Assembly: GCA_024305405.1 (NCBI GenBank)
Contig: JAKNDB010000070.1
Span: 1,062,001-1,126,000, forward strand
Direction: 5' to 3'
DNA length: 64,000 nt
DNA from: Dirofilaria immitis
Lineage: Eukaryota > Nematoda > Chromadorea > Rhabditida > Onchocercidae
The notes below the pieces were generated by a model, which saw only the letters and a program-made list of their open reading frames with translations, was not told the origin of the DNA and made no database searches. This document shows positions 38,100 through 51,330 of this stretch, in pieces. Both the position numbers and the translations under genes were made by a program. Within the stretch, counting starts at the first letter, position 1. Each line of letters opens with the position of its first letter.

Positions 38100-38310
38100 G
38101 GAAAAAAATAACGTATTTCTAAAAAAATGATAAAATGATAAATGCAATAAGCAGTCTTCTTTTTCCCCTAAAATTCCACATTTTTCCTATTTTATCGTCT
38201 AAAATGATTAAATGATAAATGCAAAAAGTAATCAAATGATTAAATGATAAATGCAAAAAAGTAATCAAATGATATGATGATAAATGCAAAAAGTAATCAA
38301 ATCTTATTTG
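38100..38310. repeat. Short TGATAAATGCAAAAAGTAAT repeats
   Basis: Four or five copies of about 30 bp, separated by unrelated AT-rich sequence. Confidence 0.7.
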
Positions 38311-38829
38311 ATAGTTAGCAAAAGTTTAATAAATAAAATTTATCATTGATTGAGAAAGGAAAAGATTGTTAAATATTTTAATTAATTTTATTAAATTGAA
38401 TGAATTAAAAAATTGCAATAAATTGCCTGATAAAATATTTACGCAAAAATGCCTGATAAAATATTCACGGAAAATTGATCAATTATCATTTACAAACATT
38501 TTGCAAAAATTTCTTCAAAATTATCATCCAATTCTTCTGATACGATTAAACTTTTTTTCTTTCCTTTTTTTTTTTTTTTTTTAAGAATTAAAAGAATAGT
38601 TTTCAAAAAGGAAAAAACGATCAAATAATAAAAGCAATAAATATATAATAAATGTTAATTGATATTTGATTATAAAAATTAAACGAATTAATTATTAGAA
38701 AAATTAATTCTTTTGAAAAAAAAAAAAAAAGAACAAACGAATTTTCTTTTTTAAAAATATCAATGTCAATTTTAGATGTAAAAGTTCCGTTGTATTGTAC
38801 AAAAAAAAAAAAAAAACTTTTCTACTATT

Positions 38830-39240
38830 AAAAAAAAATTCACCTTTTCCTTTCTTCCTCTTTCGTCTTTTATCTATTCATTTTTAACATTTCACATTTT
38901 TCTTTTCTTTTTTTTCTTGTCCATCTTCAATTTATTATTTGTTAGCCGTCCGTATGTTGATGACAAATAGTTAAAATTTTATTTTTCTTTTCTTTTTTCC
39001 CTTCCTCCCCTTCTAAATGTTTGTTCTTTCGTTTTTTTTCCTCCCTAACAATTTGATTCAAAAGTATTTGAAAAAGAAATTTATAAATTCACTAAAAATT
39101 TCAAATCACAAAATGATAGATATGATGAATAAAAAAGAAAAGGGAAAAGAAGTAAATAGCTATTAAGCTAACATGAAGCTATATTTTTGTGTACAATAAC
39201 AACAACAATCACTTAAAATTCTCGTCGAGAGTTTTAACAC
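38830..39240. other. Pyrimidine-rich noncoding stretch
   Basis: Runs of CTTTCTTCCTCTTTCGTC-type sequence at 38.85-39.05 kb, a GC-containing patch with TTAGCCGTCCGTATG, and a small hairpin AAATTCTCGTCGAGAGTTTT near 39215. No gene recognised. Confidence 0.5.
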
Positions 39241-39537
39241 AAAAATGATGAGAAATAATAAAATAAAAAAAAAAAAAAAGAAATACCGTATAATTCTATA
39301 TATCTACACTTTATTATTACTGTATGAAATAAAAACTCATTAAACTATCAGAAAATGGATAAATATTTATTACTATTTATTGAAAAAGAAATATTGATAC
39401 AATATGATATAATAATAATAATAATAAAGTATATTAGCTACTTATCACTTAACGAAGTATCGAAGTGATAGTAAATGAAGCGATATTTTTCGTTTATTAT
39501 CACTTATCTTATCAAGGAACATAAGAAAAAAAAGTCG

Positions 39538-40145
39538 ACTACATATGTATGTTTTTTGATTATCAGTTAGAGTCGAATACATATATATGTTTTTTGATTA
39601 TCAGTTTAATCACTAAAGGAAAGTTGAACTATTATTATCAAAAACAGTTAAATTCTTATCATTTCTCAAATAAAAAAATTAAAAAATATATTTTAACTTA
39701 TCCACCGTATAATATTTATTATTTCATATGAAAGTATATTTTTCGATTATCAGCTTAATCGTTAAAGGAAAGTTGAATTGTTATTATCAAGAATAGTTAA
39801 GTAATTCTTATCAGTTCTCAAACGAAATTAAAAAATATATTTTAACTTATTTACCATAAAATATTTATTATTCAATATGATTTTGATTATCAGTTTAATC
39901 ATTAAAGGAAAGTTGAACAGTTATTATCTTCTTATCATTTCTCAAAAAAAAAATTAAAAAATATATTTTAACTTATTTTTCAATATGAAAGTAAGGTTTT
40001 TGATTATCAGTTTAATCATTAAAGGAAAGCTGAATTGTTAGTATCAAGAAGAATTAAATAATTCTTATCAGTTCTCAAAAAAATATATTAAAAATATATT
40101 TTAACTTATTTATCATATATTATTTATTATTCAATATGAACGAAA
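39538..40145. repeat. ~125-150 bp tandem array, about five copies
   Basis: GATTATCAGTTTAATCATTA, AAGGAAAGTTGAA and AAAATATATTTTAACTTATT occur in order in each unit. The first unit is partial. Frames inside it are repeat-derived. Confidence 0.92.
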
Positions 40146-40257
40146 TACCATAATAACTTATATTTTTTTTACTTTTTACTGTATATATAAGTTAAATTAT
40201 TTAAATATTATGTTGATAAGTGAAATTCAAAAACAGAAAATATTTAAATTTAAACTT

Positions 40258-40380
40258 AACCAATTTTGATAAATTGATAAACAAGAATACTAATTGCATA
40301 AGATAATATTATTCGGAAATCAATTTTGATAAATTGATAAACAACAATACTTTTGAATAAGATAATATTATTCGGATGAT
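40258..40380. repeat. 60 bp direct duplication
   Basis: CAATTTTGATAAATTGATAA then AGATAATATTATTCGGA is present twice back to back. Confidence 0.92.
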
Positions 40381-40559
40381 ATCGTGGAAATATGTAATAT
40401 TTCAGATATTCTTATTAATTATAATTTTAAATTAATTACTTTTTTTTCTCTGTTGAAATAGTTGCTACAAAAAAGTTTATATTAATGCTTAATTTGCATA
40501 TGCGTTGATGAAAACAATTGGATAAATGCGGAAACTAATTAATCAAATCAAATTAATTA

Positions 40560-40730
40560 TAGGCTTATTTTAAAATCATTTAAATACGTTTAAGGCGTAG
40601 GCGCTCAAGTAAACGGATCATGAACTTAGCGAGTGAAAGCATTTTATCAGTAAATGATTTGATTTGCCCTCTTTTGTTCACGACAAAAAAGAAACAATTG
40701 AATCAATTCCTGGTTTACCTGAAATAAAAT
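40560..40730. other. Coding-like patch, strand unresolved
   Basis: GC-richer than the surrounding desert. Plus strand: an open frame to 40723 ending MNLASESILSVNDLICPLLF...YLK then stop. Minus strand: a good acceptor (ATTTTATTTCAG) at about 40722 and an open frame ending ..LSLAKFMIRLLERLRLKRI then stop. Each is under 50 codons and neither is recognised. It could be a lost exon, a noncoding RNA or a mobile-element relic. Confidence 0.2.
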
Positions 40731-41514
40731 GTTATTCAATAGACGAACGAATATGCTATTCGTAAAAAGTTTGCTAACTAACTAACTAATCAGTTGTAGT
40801 GTGATTAATATCCAATGATATAATAAAATGATTGTAACTAAAAATTTTAGTAAAATGGATTGATAAAAAAAAAAATATCCAAAAATTTATCTAACCTTAT
40901 TTCTTGAATCAAACATAAATGCTATTATTCACTTTGATATGAAAAGTTTACCCTAGCTATATTCTTTCATATAATTTTTCTAACATATTACTCCGAAAAA
41001 TTTATTCAAAAATTTGCTTCTAAAAAAAAAAAAAAAAAATTTACCTAAAAACCTATTTTACCCATAAAAAAAAATGCTTAGATTTTTCTTTTTCAAATTG
41101 ATAAATTTATTTTAAAAATTAATTATTTTATTTTTAACGATTTATTTGAAATATCAAATTGAAACTATCGTTTTTATCAATTTATCTCAAACATCTTTTT
41201 ATCATCAATTTATTCGACAGTATTAAATTTATCACACTTAATTGTAATCATGATATATCAGTTAAAATGCGTCTCAATAACAAAAATAAAAAGTAATGGA
41301 ATAATCACAACATTAAAAGGATGGAACATATTCGTAGATAGTAAAATCCAACAATTAAGGTTAATTGAGCTGAATGAGCGCAATATGCCAGATCTTATCA
41401 GTTATCTTTTCATCAGTTAGTTATCACTTGATAACAATATGTCACATTTTATTACCTACCATTTCCTGATGACAGCTCCAAATTCCTGATAGACAAGAGA
41501 AAAAATAAATAAAA

Positions 41515-41865
41515 TATAACCATTTACAGTATAGTATAATAATGATTAAATGATAACATATACCTAAAAATAAATAACATATAACCTCATACAGTATAGT
41601 ATAATAATGATTAAATGATGATAAAATATTTAAAGTATAGTATAATAATGATTAAATGATAATATATACTTAAAAAATAAATAACATATAACCTCTTACA
41701 GTATAGTATCATAATGATTAAATGACGATAACATATTTAAAGTTAGTATAATAATGATTAAATGATAATTAATCTCTTACAGCATAGTATAATAATGATT
41801 AAATGATGATAAAATATTTAAAGTATAGTATAATAATGATTAAATGATAATAACATATTTAAAGA
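41515..41865. repeat. ~60 bp tandem array in two alternating forms
   Basis: AGTATAGTATAATAATGATT plus AAATGAT recurs seven times, alternating AAATAACATATAACCTC(A/T)TAC and ATATTTAA linkers. Confidence 0.92.
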
Positions 41866-42835
41866 TTTATTTAAATTAAATTTCAATTATTTTCACATAT
41901 TTAATTAATATCAAATATTAATTAATTAAGTTTGTTAAAATAGTTTGCTTAAATGAAAAATCGATATTTAATTAATTTTAACCTTTCATCTTATTAAAAA
42001 TTGGTTAATAAGAATTGAAATGATTGAAAGTAATAATAATTTGCCATCTAACTAAACTTCTTTTTTTTCTTAGCAAAAGAATTAATCAACATTGAGGAAA
42101 AATGAATGAAGAATAGATGAAAAGATTGATTGAGCATTTTTAAAGCCTAGCAATGATCGTCAATAGAGGAAAGGAAAAGTAGCCAAGAAAATGAGCAATA
42201 ATTGGAGAATTGAAGTTTAAAGATTAATTTATGATAAAATTGTAGCTAATAAAAATTTTTCCAAAAATTTTATCATAAAAAAAGAAATGATAGATTAATT
42301 TCGAAATTTGATCTCTTTTTTTTTTTTATTTCGAATATTTATTATATTTTGAGAATGAAAACGAGAAATCTTTATTTTATTAATTTTTTTTTTGTTTTAG
42401 AAAATTACGGCATCAAATAGTAAAAAATATTTTTCAAGTTTTATTTATAATAAAACCTGCAATCGATACTAAATTACAATATCTATTGATTTTTATATCA
42501 ATTAATTATTTTATCAGTTTATGATTATTTTGTAAAAGATAGCAAAAAAAAATAGAAAAATGCATTGATTGCTTGATTATCTTTAGATATATATTTATGC
42601 AAATTAGAAATTTTTTTTTATATTTTCACAAATACTTTATGCATTATTTAATTTTCTCCAAAGGTTAAATAAAGGTCATGTTTTATAAGTTTGAAGAAAA
42701 AAACATTTAATATTATATAATAATAATTGATACGATGATTTTATCATCATTTATTTTATTTTTAAAGATATGATAAGATAAATGAAAAAAGTAGAGTAAA
42801 ATTTTAGGTGCAAGAATATAGTAGTAACATTAAAA

Positions 42836-43011
42836 GGATGATGATGCTCTCAATCCTTCTTCACCTCTGAACGATATAGTATTGATGATCAGTTGAAGAT
42901 TGAACGGATTAAATTTCGCCACTTTTCAAATCTTTTAACTAATCTCTCTCACTCCATTCAACTAAACCCCATTACTTTACTATATAATCGTATAACAAAA
43001 TTCAATACTTA
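42836..43011 (+). CDS. Orphan coding-like frame
   Basis: An open stretch of about 54 codons with mixed composition (FTSERYSIDDQLKIERIKFR, HFSNLLTNLSHSIQLNPITL), ended by TAA. No clear start, donor or acceptor, and no family recognised. The region is less AT-rich than its neighbours. Confidence 0.15.
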
Positions 43012-43314
43012 ATTTTCTATGCTAATATTTTTACTTATTATAAGAAATAGATTACTAAAAATTTATATTTATTTAATATATATATATAATAAGTAAATAT
43101 TTGAGATAGTATTTATTAATATAATAATACTTTTTCTCTTTACATTTTACATTAATAGGAAAAAGTATTTTTAAAAAGAAAATAATTAATCAATTAATTA
43201 AATAATTAATTTCTTTAACTATTCATCGAAGATTTTTTTTTAGCATCAAAATTAGTAAAAGTATAAGATAAAAATATAATAAATGATAAATTAGAGATAG
43301 TTTATTTATCAATC

Positions 43315-43605
43315 AATTTTCCTCTTCACCTAAATCAATACTACAAATATCAAACAAATTATTTGAAACTTAAATTAACTTTTATTAACTTTTATTTTAC
43401 CTTCTCTTGGCATTCCTCTTCTCCTAAATCAATACTACAAATATCAAACAAAATGAATAATTGATTTTTTTTTAATTATTTACCTTAAATTAACATTTGT
43501 TTTACCTTCTCTTGGCATTCCTCTTCTCCTAAATCAATACTACAAATATCAAACAAAATGAATAATTAATTTTACCTAATTATTTACCTCAAATTAATTT
43601 TTATT
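43315..43605. repeat. ~110 bp tandem array, three copies
   Basis: CTCCTAAATCAATACTACAA then ATATCAAACAAA occurs three times (first copy CACCTAAATC), with CCTTCTCTTGGCATTCCTCT between. Confidence 0.92.
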
Positions 43606-43609
43606 TCAT

Positions 43610-45420
43610 CGTCTTCTAGCATTATTGAAAATGATTGAAATTCCCGGAGCTGATATAATGAAAGATATAATAGATAACAAATGATAAATGATATTATTTG
43701 ATGTATAAAATTTTATACGTATTAGGTAAAATTAATTTTTCATTTTATTTGATATTATTTGACCTATAAAAATTTTATTAAATGCTAAAAGTCGATAAAT
43801 AAAAAAAATTGTAATTATTTGAAAATATTTTTAAAATTTAACCATTCAAAAATCAATCGAATAAATTAAAAGGTATCGATTAAAAATCAAAGAAGAAAAA
43901 CTTCATTTAAACTTATCGAATTATAAAAAAAAAATTGAATATTTCAACGAATGGATAAACTAAAAATGCCAACTATTTATATTAAATAAAAAATAAAAAT
44001 TAAAACTATCTTTACTCTTTACTTGTTGTTGTGAGTTGAAAAATTTGAATAAAATTGAAGTTGGAAAAGTTGAAAAAGAAAAAAGAAAAAAAAAAACGAA
44101 AGAAATATGCAATATTATTATTATTTGCTAAAAAAATAAAAATGTAATTTAATTTGCTACGCTATTTCTATGCTAAATTTCAAAATAATCATATATTAAG
44201 TGAAATTTTTAGTGGAAAATTGAAAAAAATTAATAAAATTTTTTCTTCATTTTCATTAAGAGTAAATTTCATTAAGAGTAAAAAAGAGTAAATTATTTCG
44301 TTCGTTAAAAAAAAAAAAAAAAAAGCGAAATGTTGAGGAGATTTTGAAAGAAAGAATGAGGAAATTTATTTCAAAAAAAAAAAAATGAAATAAAGAAAAA
44401 GTGAAAATTTTTATATTTTAAATATTTCAATACATCATCAATCTTATCATTCTTTTTTTCCCCCTTATGAATATTTAAAATTTAAAATTTTCTCTTCCCA
44501 TTTATTTCCTTTAAATTTTCAATAGAGTAATGACAAGTAAAAAAAAAAAAAAAAAAGAAAAGAGGAATAATAATATTCATCTATCAATTTAAAATTAGTC
44601 TTATTTAAAAAATCGAAAATATATATGATAAAATAAATCTCTCTCTCTCTCTTGGGTATAGCTATAAATATCATTCCTATGCTAAAATTGTTGATTACTT
44701 AATTTACATTTATCATTTCGCTATTTTCTAGTTTAATCTTTCAAAATATCAAACATTCATTAAAATTATTCATAATTACTCTTATTATCAGTTAAATGAA
44801 AAATTCTTATCAATTTTTAAAATCTTAATTTTTTAACCGACAATACGATATCAATATATCGTTCGACATAATAATCCAACGAATGAATAATAATAATAAT
44901 AATAGTAAGAAATGAATAGTAATTTGTGTTGGAATGTTATTCAATGAAGCATTTAATTTTTCGAATAATTCGAGAAGCAAAAAAAAAAAAGAAAAGAAAA
45001 AGAAAATTTGATTGTTGATTGTTCGTAAAAATATGATATGGTAAAAGAAGAAAAAGAAATAATTTTAATAGTTGATTGAAACGAATATTTGTTATATATT
45101 ATAATCAATAATTTATCAGAAAATTATTGTTAATAATTTGGAGGAAAATAAAAAGAAATTAAATTATTACAATATATTAAAAGAAAGTAAATATTAATAC
45201 TTATATTTTCATATATTATGAAATTTTAATTCTTTAAATATTTGATAATTATATATTATTTAATAAATCAATAAAATCATTTATTTCAATTATTATTATA
45301 TTCAAATATTAAATAAACAAATTTTTAATTATAAATAATACAAAATAAAATAAAATGGAAGTAATAAATATATTATTTCATTTTATACTGAAATAATAAA
45401 ATTATAAAAAATGAAAAAAT
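43610..45420. other. Gene-poor AT-rich stretch
   Basis: No convincing exon. Long A runs, a (CT)n run at 44639-44652 and many TGATAA words. Confidence 0.55.
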
Positions 45421-45465
45421 GAAAGGATGGATGAATGAATGAATGAATGAATGAATGAATAAAAG
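45420..45465. repeat. (GAAT)n microsatellite
   Basis: GATGAATGAATGAATGAATG run of about nine units. Confidence 0.92.
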
Positions 45466-45544
45466 AGAAGATAAAGAAGAGAATGAATGAATATGGTAAC
45501 ACAATAATATATACTATATGATAATAATATGATAAAGATAATAA

Positions 45545-45960
45545 ATATTATGCATATATATATGTATATTGATAAGAAATATTAAAAAATAAATAAAATG
45601 ATAGTACAAAATTTAATCAGTAAAATGATAATTGCAATAACTTAAATAATAAAATATAATTATAAAATAATTTTATAATTAATCCAATAATACATTACGC
45701 AATGAAATTGATATCTATGATAATATTACATATATATATTGATAAGAAATATTAAAAACTAAATAAAGTGATAGTACAAAATTTTATCAATAAAATGATA
45801 ATGCAAAAATAATAAAATAAACTGATGGCATAAAATTTAATCAATAAAATGATAATTGTAATAATTTAAATAATAAAATAGAAATATAATTATGAAATAA
45901 TTTTATCATCAATTTAGCAAAATACATTACGAAATGAAATTGATATTTAGTCAATTTTTC
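45545..45960. repeat. Diverged direct repeats, about 190 bp period
   Basis: TATTGATAAGAAATATTAAA and GATAGTACAAAATTT(A/T)ATCA occur twice, and TCAATAAAATGATAATTG-type blocks three times. Each full copy ends in AATTGATAT. Confidence 0.7.
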
Positions 45961-46268
45961 CTCCGGTTTTTTTTTTTTTAAATTATATGTAAACAAATAA
46001 TAAAATTGGAAATGAAAGAAATGAAAAATAAAATAATATATTTAATATATGAATGAATAAATTTCAAAAATTTAATCAATAAAAAAAAAAAGAAAGATCA
46101 AAATAGCTAAAATAATATATAAATCGATGATTATGAAAATTTTTATAAATCAATCGATATATTAATCAATCGATATATTAGGCAATAAAATTGACATTTT
46201 TGTCATATGAAAGAATTGATTGAATTAGTTTCATCCAATATAATACATATAGATTGGATTATCCCGAT

Positions 46269-46331
46269 TCAGAACGTCAGTTGGACATTTTCATTTTCAA
46301 AAATTTTACAACCAATTCTCAATCGTGCCAT
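46269..46331 (-). CDS. Tiny orphan ORF
   Basis: ATG in a good context (GCAAAATGG) opens a 20-codon frame MARLRIGCKIFENENVQLTF then TGA, in an unusually GC-containing patch just beside an ATAC/TA microsatellite. It could be a small ORF or a chance frame; nothing recognised. Confidence 0.12.
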   Translation of the reverse strand: MARLRIGCKIFENENVQLTF

Positions 46332-46354
46332 TTTGCTTTCCTCACACATACATA

Positions 46355-46377
46355 CATACACATAGATATAGATATCG

Positions 46378-46408
<31 letters not shown>

Positions 46409-46562
46409 ACATTGAATAGTATTAATCGCAATAGTTGTTGCTGTAGTAGTAGTAGTAGTAGTAGTAGTAATAGCATAGCCGTAATAAATGTGATATTTAT
46501 TTCTATGACTTAATTATCCATGATATTGTATATATCATTGAATAGTATTAATCGTAGTAGTT

Positions 46563-46600
<38 letters not shown>

Positions 46601-46605
46601 AGGTA
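46355..46605. repeat. Microsatellite cluster: (CATA)n, (TA)n, (AGT)n, (GTT)n
   Basis: (TAG/AGT)n at 46443-46470 and (TTG)n at 46563-46600 sit in a duplicated context: TTGAATAGTATTAATCG before each and AGCCGTAATAAATGTGATAT after each. Confidence 0.9.
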
Positions 46606-46937
46606 GTAATAGCCGTAATAAATGTGATATTTATTTCTAAGACTCAATTATCAATGATATTGATCATTATGATATGATAAATATTTCAATATTATTCATA
46701 ATTAAGTTATGAGAATAATCAAAGTTGCTTAATCTTATCAATATTTAATTACTTATTATTTGATATAACTCTTTTTTTTTCAAATATCAAACCATACTTT
46801 TATGATAATTTTGATCAAATAATACATCAAATTATTACGAAATAATCCGATCCTAAAATCGTGCTAGCTGTTCAAAAATTCTAAATAATCTATGATACGA
46901 TCAATATTAAAACTTGCAAAAACGATTAATGATTGCT

Positions 46938-47078
46938 ATCGCAGCTGCAGTTGCAGATTGCAAATTGCAAGATTGCAGACTGCGGATTGCAGATTGCAGT
47001 TGCAAATGCAGCTGCAACACGATAAGATGTATCATTGTAACGCTAAAAATGATATCGTAAATATGATTCAGCTGCAGT
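46938..47078. repeat. GATTGCA heptamer cluster bounded by GCAGCTGC
   Basis: Variants of GCAGATTGCA/GCAGTTGCA repeat about nine times between GCAGCTGCAG (46941) and GCAGCTGCAA (47007), with another CAGCTGCAG at 47070. Far richer in GC than the window. The 64-codon plus frame reading (RLQTAD)n is repeat-driven. Confidence 0.85.
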
Positions 47079-47139
47079 CACAATGAGTAATGACCATTTT
47101 ACGTGACATAAAGCTGTAAAATGACACAATCCTCTTCTC

Positions 47140-47222
47140 TTTTCATCTTTCTTCCTCATTCTTTTCTCTCTCTCTTTCTCTCCGTCTCTCTCTCTCTTTC
47201 TTTTTCTTTTTCTTTTTTTCAT
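47140..47222. repeat. Pyrimidine tract (CT)n/(CTTTTT)n
   Basis: CTCTCTCTTTCTCTCCGTCTCTC-like run, given here as CTCTCTCTTTCTCTCC. It makes the Lys/Arg/Glu-rich minus frame. Confidence 0.9.
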
Positions 47223-47399
47223 TGTTATCTTCCCGCCCGTAATTGAAAAATTCAAATTTTTGAATGATATGTCGAATGCAATGATAATCATTGAGCTCCG
47301 TTAAGGTGATGATAATGATGATGATGGGTATACATTCTCTTCAAATGCTTTCTTTCTTCGGGAATGGTGATCAATCGGGAAATAATTATTCCCGAGAAA

Positions 47400-48000
47400 A
47401 ACGATAAAAAGAATTGACCTGGAAAGAAATACAATAAAGAGCATTGATCCTTCTGATAAAAGATATGGGAAAAAATGAATCTGAAAAAAAGGACAAGAAG
47501 AAAATCGTTGTAGGAAAAATGATCTGAGAAAAAAATTTAAATCTTTACAAAAAGAAAAGATACGGAAAAGATTGATCTAGAAAAAAAGCGAAAACTGATT
47601 TGAAAATTGATCCTTAAAAAAATATAGGTATTGATCTATAATTGATTTGAAAATTAATACTAAAAAAGGATTACAGGATTGATCTATAAGAAGGGTTAGA
47701 AAGAAATTTATTCGAGAAAAAGAATTAAGAATCCTTAAAAAAAAGGAAGAAATATTGATTAATCCGTAAAAGATTAAGAGGGAGAAAAATTTATTTCGAG
47801 AAAAAGAATTAAGAAGAAAATTGATCCTAAAATAAAAAAGGAAAACGAGAATTGATCTAATAAAAATGATAGGAAGAAATTTTGGTTTGTGAAAAACGCG
47901 CTCATGAAAATTTATTGATCCAGAAAGAAAAAAAAGAAATTTAGAAAAAACAACGGAATGATTAATTTAAAAAAAAAAGATAAGAAGCGATACAGATCAA
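47400..48000. repeat. Highly diverged GAAAAATTGATCC-type repeats
   Basis: ATTGATC(C/T) followed by AAAAAA and GAAGAAA-type sequence recurs about fifteen times at 30-45 bp with heavy drift: an old tandem array. Confidence 0.55.
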
Positions 48001-48809
48001 ACTAAGAAAGTGATCTTAATTTAAGGGATCAATCAGATTGTTGTATTATTTTTTTTTTTGATTAGATTTTTCGACCTTATCATAGAATATAAAAGAATGA
48101 TGAAAGTATTAGAAAGAAGGTATGTCATAGGACAGGTAAACAAAAAAATGTTGAAAGATTTGATCTATTTATAATTGAATTAATCAGGTTATTCGTTGCT
48201 TTAAATGATGGAAAATATTATATGGTATCTTCGATCGTTTTGTATAAGCAATTTATAGCACCTGTTACCTGTCATCTATCATCTATGTTGATATCAATGA
48301 CCTGTATAGATATCAATTGTTTTTTCTTTTTATGTCCTTCTTTTTCCCTACATTTTTTTTTGTTTTGAAATGGATGAAAAAAATGTTGTGAAAAATTGAT
48401 CAATTTGTTATTTGAACTTGATAATTATTATCATTATCATTATTCATTATTATTGTATTATATTGATAGTAATATTATTTCATATAAACAATTTATACAA
48501 ATTATTGATGAATAATAAACTGTAACAAAAGTAGCATTTTTATTTCTTTTCGATCAATTTGCTATTTAGATTTGATAATATCATTATCAATACAATCTAT
48601 CTATCAATTGATAGTGATAATATTATAATGATGTATGAAAATCGTTGATAAAAATAAATGATAATATAATTCATGAAAAATGAATAGCATGTAAATGAGA
48701 TTGTTTATATTGATAGTTTCTTTTTCTTAAATTAAAATCTCATAGGGATTAATGATAGACGAAGAGATAAAGTTATATAAAACATTTGTTTGAATTATGA
48801 AGTAAACAA

Positions 48810-48908
48810 AATAAGAGAGAGAGAAAGAGAGAGAGAAGGTGAGAGAGAAAGGGAGAGGGAAAGGGAGAGACAGAGAAAGAGAGAGAGAGAGAGAAAGAGA
48901 AAAGAAGA
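48810..48908. repeat. (GA)n/(GGGAGA)n purine tract
   Basis: GAGAGAGAAAGAGAGAGAGA with GGGAGAGGGAAAGGG interruptions. Confidence 0.93.
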
Positions 48909-49002
48909 AGGGAAAAGTGAATTCTTGATGTAATAAGAATTAAAATTAAGCCAAATTTCTAAATATTATAAGGAGAAGGATTTTTAAGCACAAAAGGTGT
49001 CA

Positions 49003-49043
<41 letters not shown>

Positions 49044-49105
49044 GATAACTTTTATCAATATATATATGATAACTTTTATCAATATATATATGATAACTTT
49101 TATCA
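49003..49105. repeat. (TA)n then 29 bp repeat, three copies
   Basis: A TA run of about 18 units, then GATAACTTTTATCA three times. Each copy is itself an inverted repeat (TGATAA...TTATCA). Confidence 0.9.
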
Positions 49106-49109
49106 GTTA

Positions 49110-50780
49110 TCGCATTAAATTTATAATTTGATATTTAAATTTATCAATTATTTTAAATATAAATATATTTTAATTTAAATAAATAAACATATTATAATAT
49201 TTCAATAATCTTAATTAATTAAAAATTGATATTTATATTTATTAATTATGAAAATAGAAAGCAAAAATAAAAAACAAAAAAATCTAATTTGATAAATCGA
49301 ATTTTTATTTTATTTTAATATATTAACATATCATAATACTTTACTTAATTTTATAATTATTACTTAATTTTATCAAATACACAAATATTAATTTTAAAAA
49401 AAGCAATTAATTAAAATAAATAAAATAATTAAATACTTAATTTAATGATATATTTTTAATGTAATTAATGAAAATTTTAATGTAATTAATGAAAACTTAT
49501 GTTTCTTTGATTGTTTTTGTCGTTTAATTTTATAATTAATACTTAATTTTATCAATTACACAAATATTAATTTAAAAAGAGACAATTAATTAAAATAAAT
49601 AAAATAATTAAATACTTAATTTAATAATATATCGATTTATAATATTAACTATTACTTTATTAATTGATAAATGTTATCCAAATTTATTTGATCATAAAAA
49701 TAAGAAAGTAAAAAGAAAGATTAATTTAATTCGATCGATAAATAAAATAATTACTAATTTAATCAAATAATCATAATCATATCATTTTAATGGTATATTT
49801 ATTCATTTGATTATTACCAATTTTTGATATTTATAAAAATATAAAAAGAGTTGACAGATAAATTTTTCGATATATAAAAAAATAAATTTAAAAAAGAAAA
49901 CAAAAATAACAACAAAAATAAAGAACAAAAAATCAAAACATAAATTTGAAAACATAAATATTATTTGTTGCAAAATAAACATTTATGATAAATTTTTTTT
50001 TCTGATAATTTTTATTTGTTTATAAATTTATGCAATAAAATAATCATCAACACATATCACAATGTTTATTAGTTTGAAAAAAAAGTTTTATTATTAAAAA
50101 AGCATTTATCAAAAATGTTTTATTGTAATCAATTTAACAACTTTATTTATCAAAAGTTTTATTAAAATTTATCAAAAAGTTTTATTAAAATTCATCAAAA
50201 AGTTTTATTAAATAATCGATTTAACAATTTTATTGTATTAAAAATATTTATTTAAATGATAGGAAATATTTTTAGGAAAATATTTATTTATTTAAACAAT
50301 AAACAATATGTGAGAAGAGAATAAATATAGAAATTTTATTGATTGATTAAATTTATTATTAAATAATCAATTTCATTATTATATCATTGAATGTATGTCG
50401 AAGTAAGGAAAAACAAAAAAAAGAGAAAAAGTAAACATTTCAAAAAAGTAAGCAATACGTAAACAATATGAATTATAGAATAAACATACAAACTATATTG
50501 ATTGATTTAATTGATTTCTTATACAAATTTTCATTTTGATGTAAAAAAATTTTAAATGAAAAAAAAGGAAATTAAACATTTTAATATAATAATTGATAAT
50601 AGAATATAATTAAAATATAATTAAAATTTTTTAATTAAAATTTAACAGAAAGAAAGAAAAAAATTGAAACTTTTATTAAAAGCAATCTTAAGGAAATAGA
50701 ATAATAAAAAGGATAATTATGGAAATAAAACGAAAATTTAGAAAATATAATTTTATTTTAAAAGAATTAAAAAAAATTGT
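49110..50780. other. Gene-poor, very AT-rich stretch
   Basis: No exon seen. A roughly 180 bp segment with TTTAATTTTATAATTA and AATTAAAATAAATAAAATAA is present twice (49.35 and 49.53 kb). ATCAAAAAGTTTTATTAAA repeats at 50.16-50.22 kb. Confidence 0.55.
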
Positions 50781-50799
50781 ATATGATCACCATGCCAAC

Positions 50800-51330
50800 C
50801 GATTAGAAAATACGAAAGAGAAGAAAAGATATTTGAAAAGGAGGAAAAAGTTTTCGCAATGATTAAACGATAAAGCAAATGATTAAGAGATAAAGCATAA
50901 CTCTCGAATAAGTGATAATTTTGATACCGAAATTAGAAAATAAGAGAACGTAGAAACGATATTTTAAAAAGAAACGAGGAAAGGAAAAAGTTTTACAATG
51001 ATTAAACGATAAAGCATGACTCTAGAATAAATGATAGTTTCGATGTTGATTAGGAAAAAAGATGAAAGAGTATAACTTCTGCATAAATGATAATTTTGAT
51101 ACCGAGATTAGAAAATAAGAGAAAGAAGCAAAGATATTTTAAAAAGAAAGAAAAAAGTTTTCGCAATGATTAAGAGATAAAGCATGACTCTCGAATAAAT
51201 GATAATTTTGATACCGAAATTAGAAAATAAGAGAAAGAAGAAAAGATATTTTAAAAAGAAAAAAAAGAAAGAAAAATTGTTCTTGCGATGATTAAACGAT
51301 AAAGCATAACTCTCGAATAAAATGAATGAA
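50800..51330. repeat. ~110-130 bp tandem array, about five copies
   Basis: GATTAAACGATAAAGCATAA, CTCTCGAATAAATGATAATT and TTGATACCGAAATTAGAAAA recur in order. The 78-codon minus frame is repeat-derived. Confidence 0.93.

Noticed and set aside
41460..41495. 26-nt minus exon reading EFGAVIRK with GTAGGT donor
   Set aside because: The phase gives a stop when joined to the nearest downstream acceptor at 40.72 kb, and no other partner was found.
47043..47291. 82-codon minus ORF with Lys/Arg/Glu core
   Set aside because: The core is a (CT)n tract; no conserved flanking segment was recognised.
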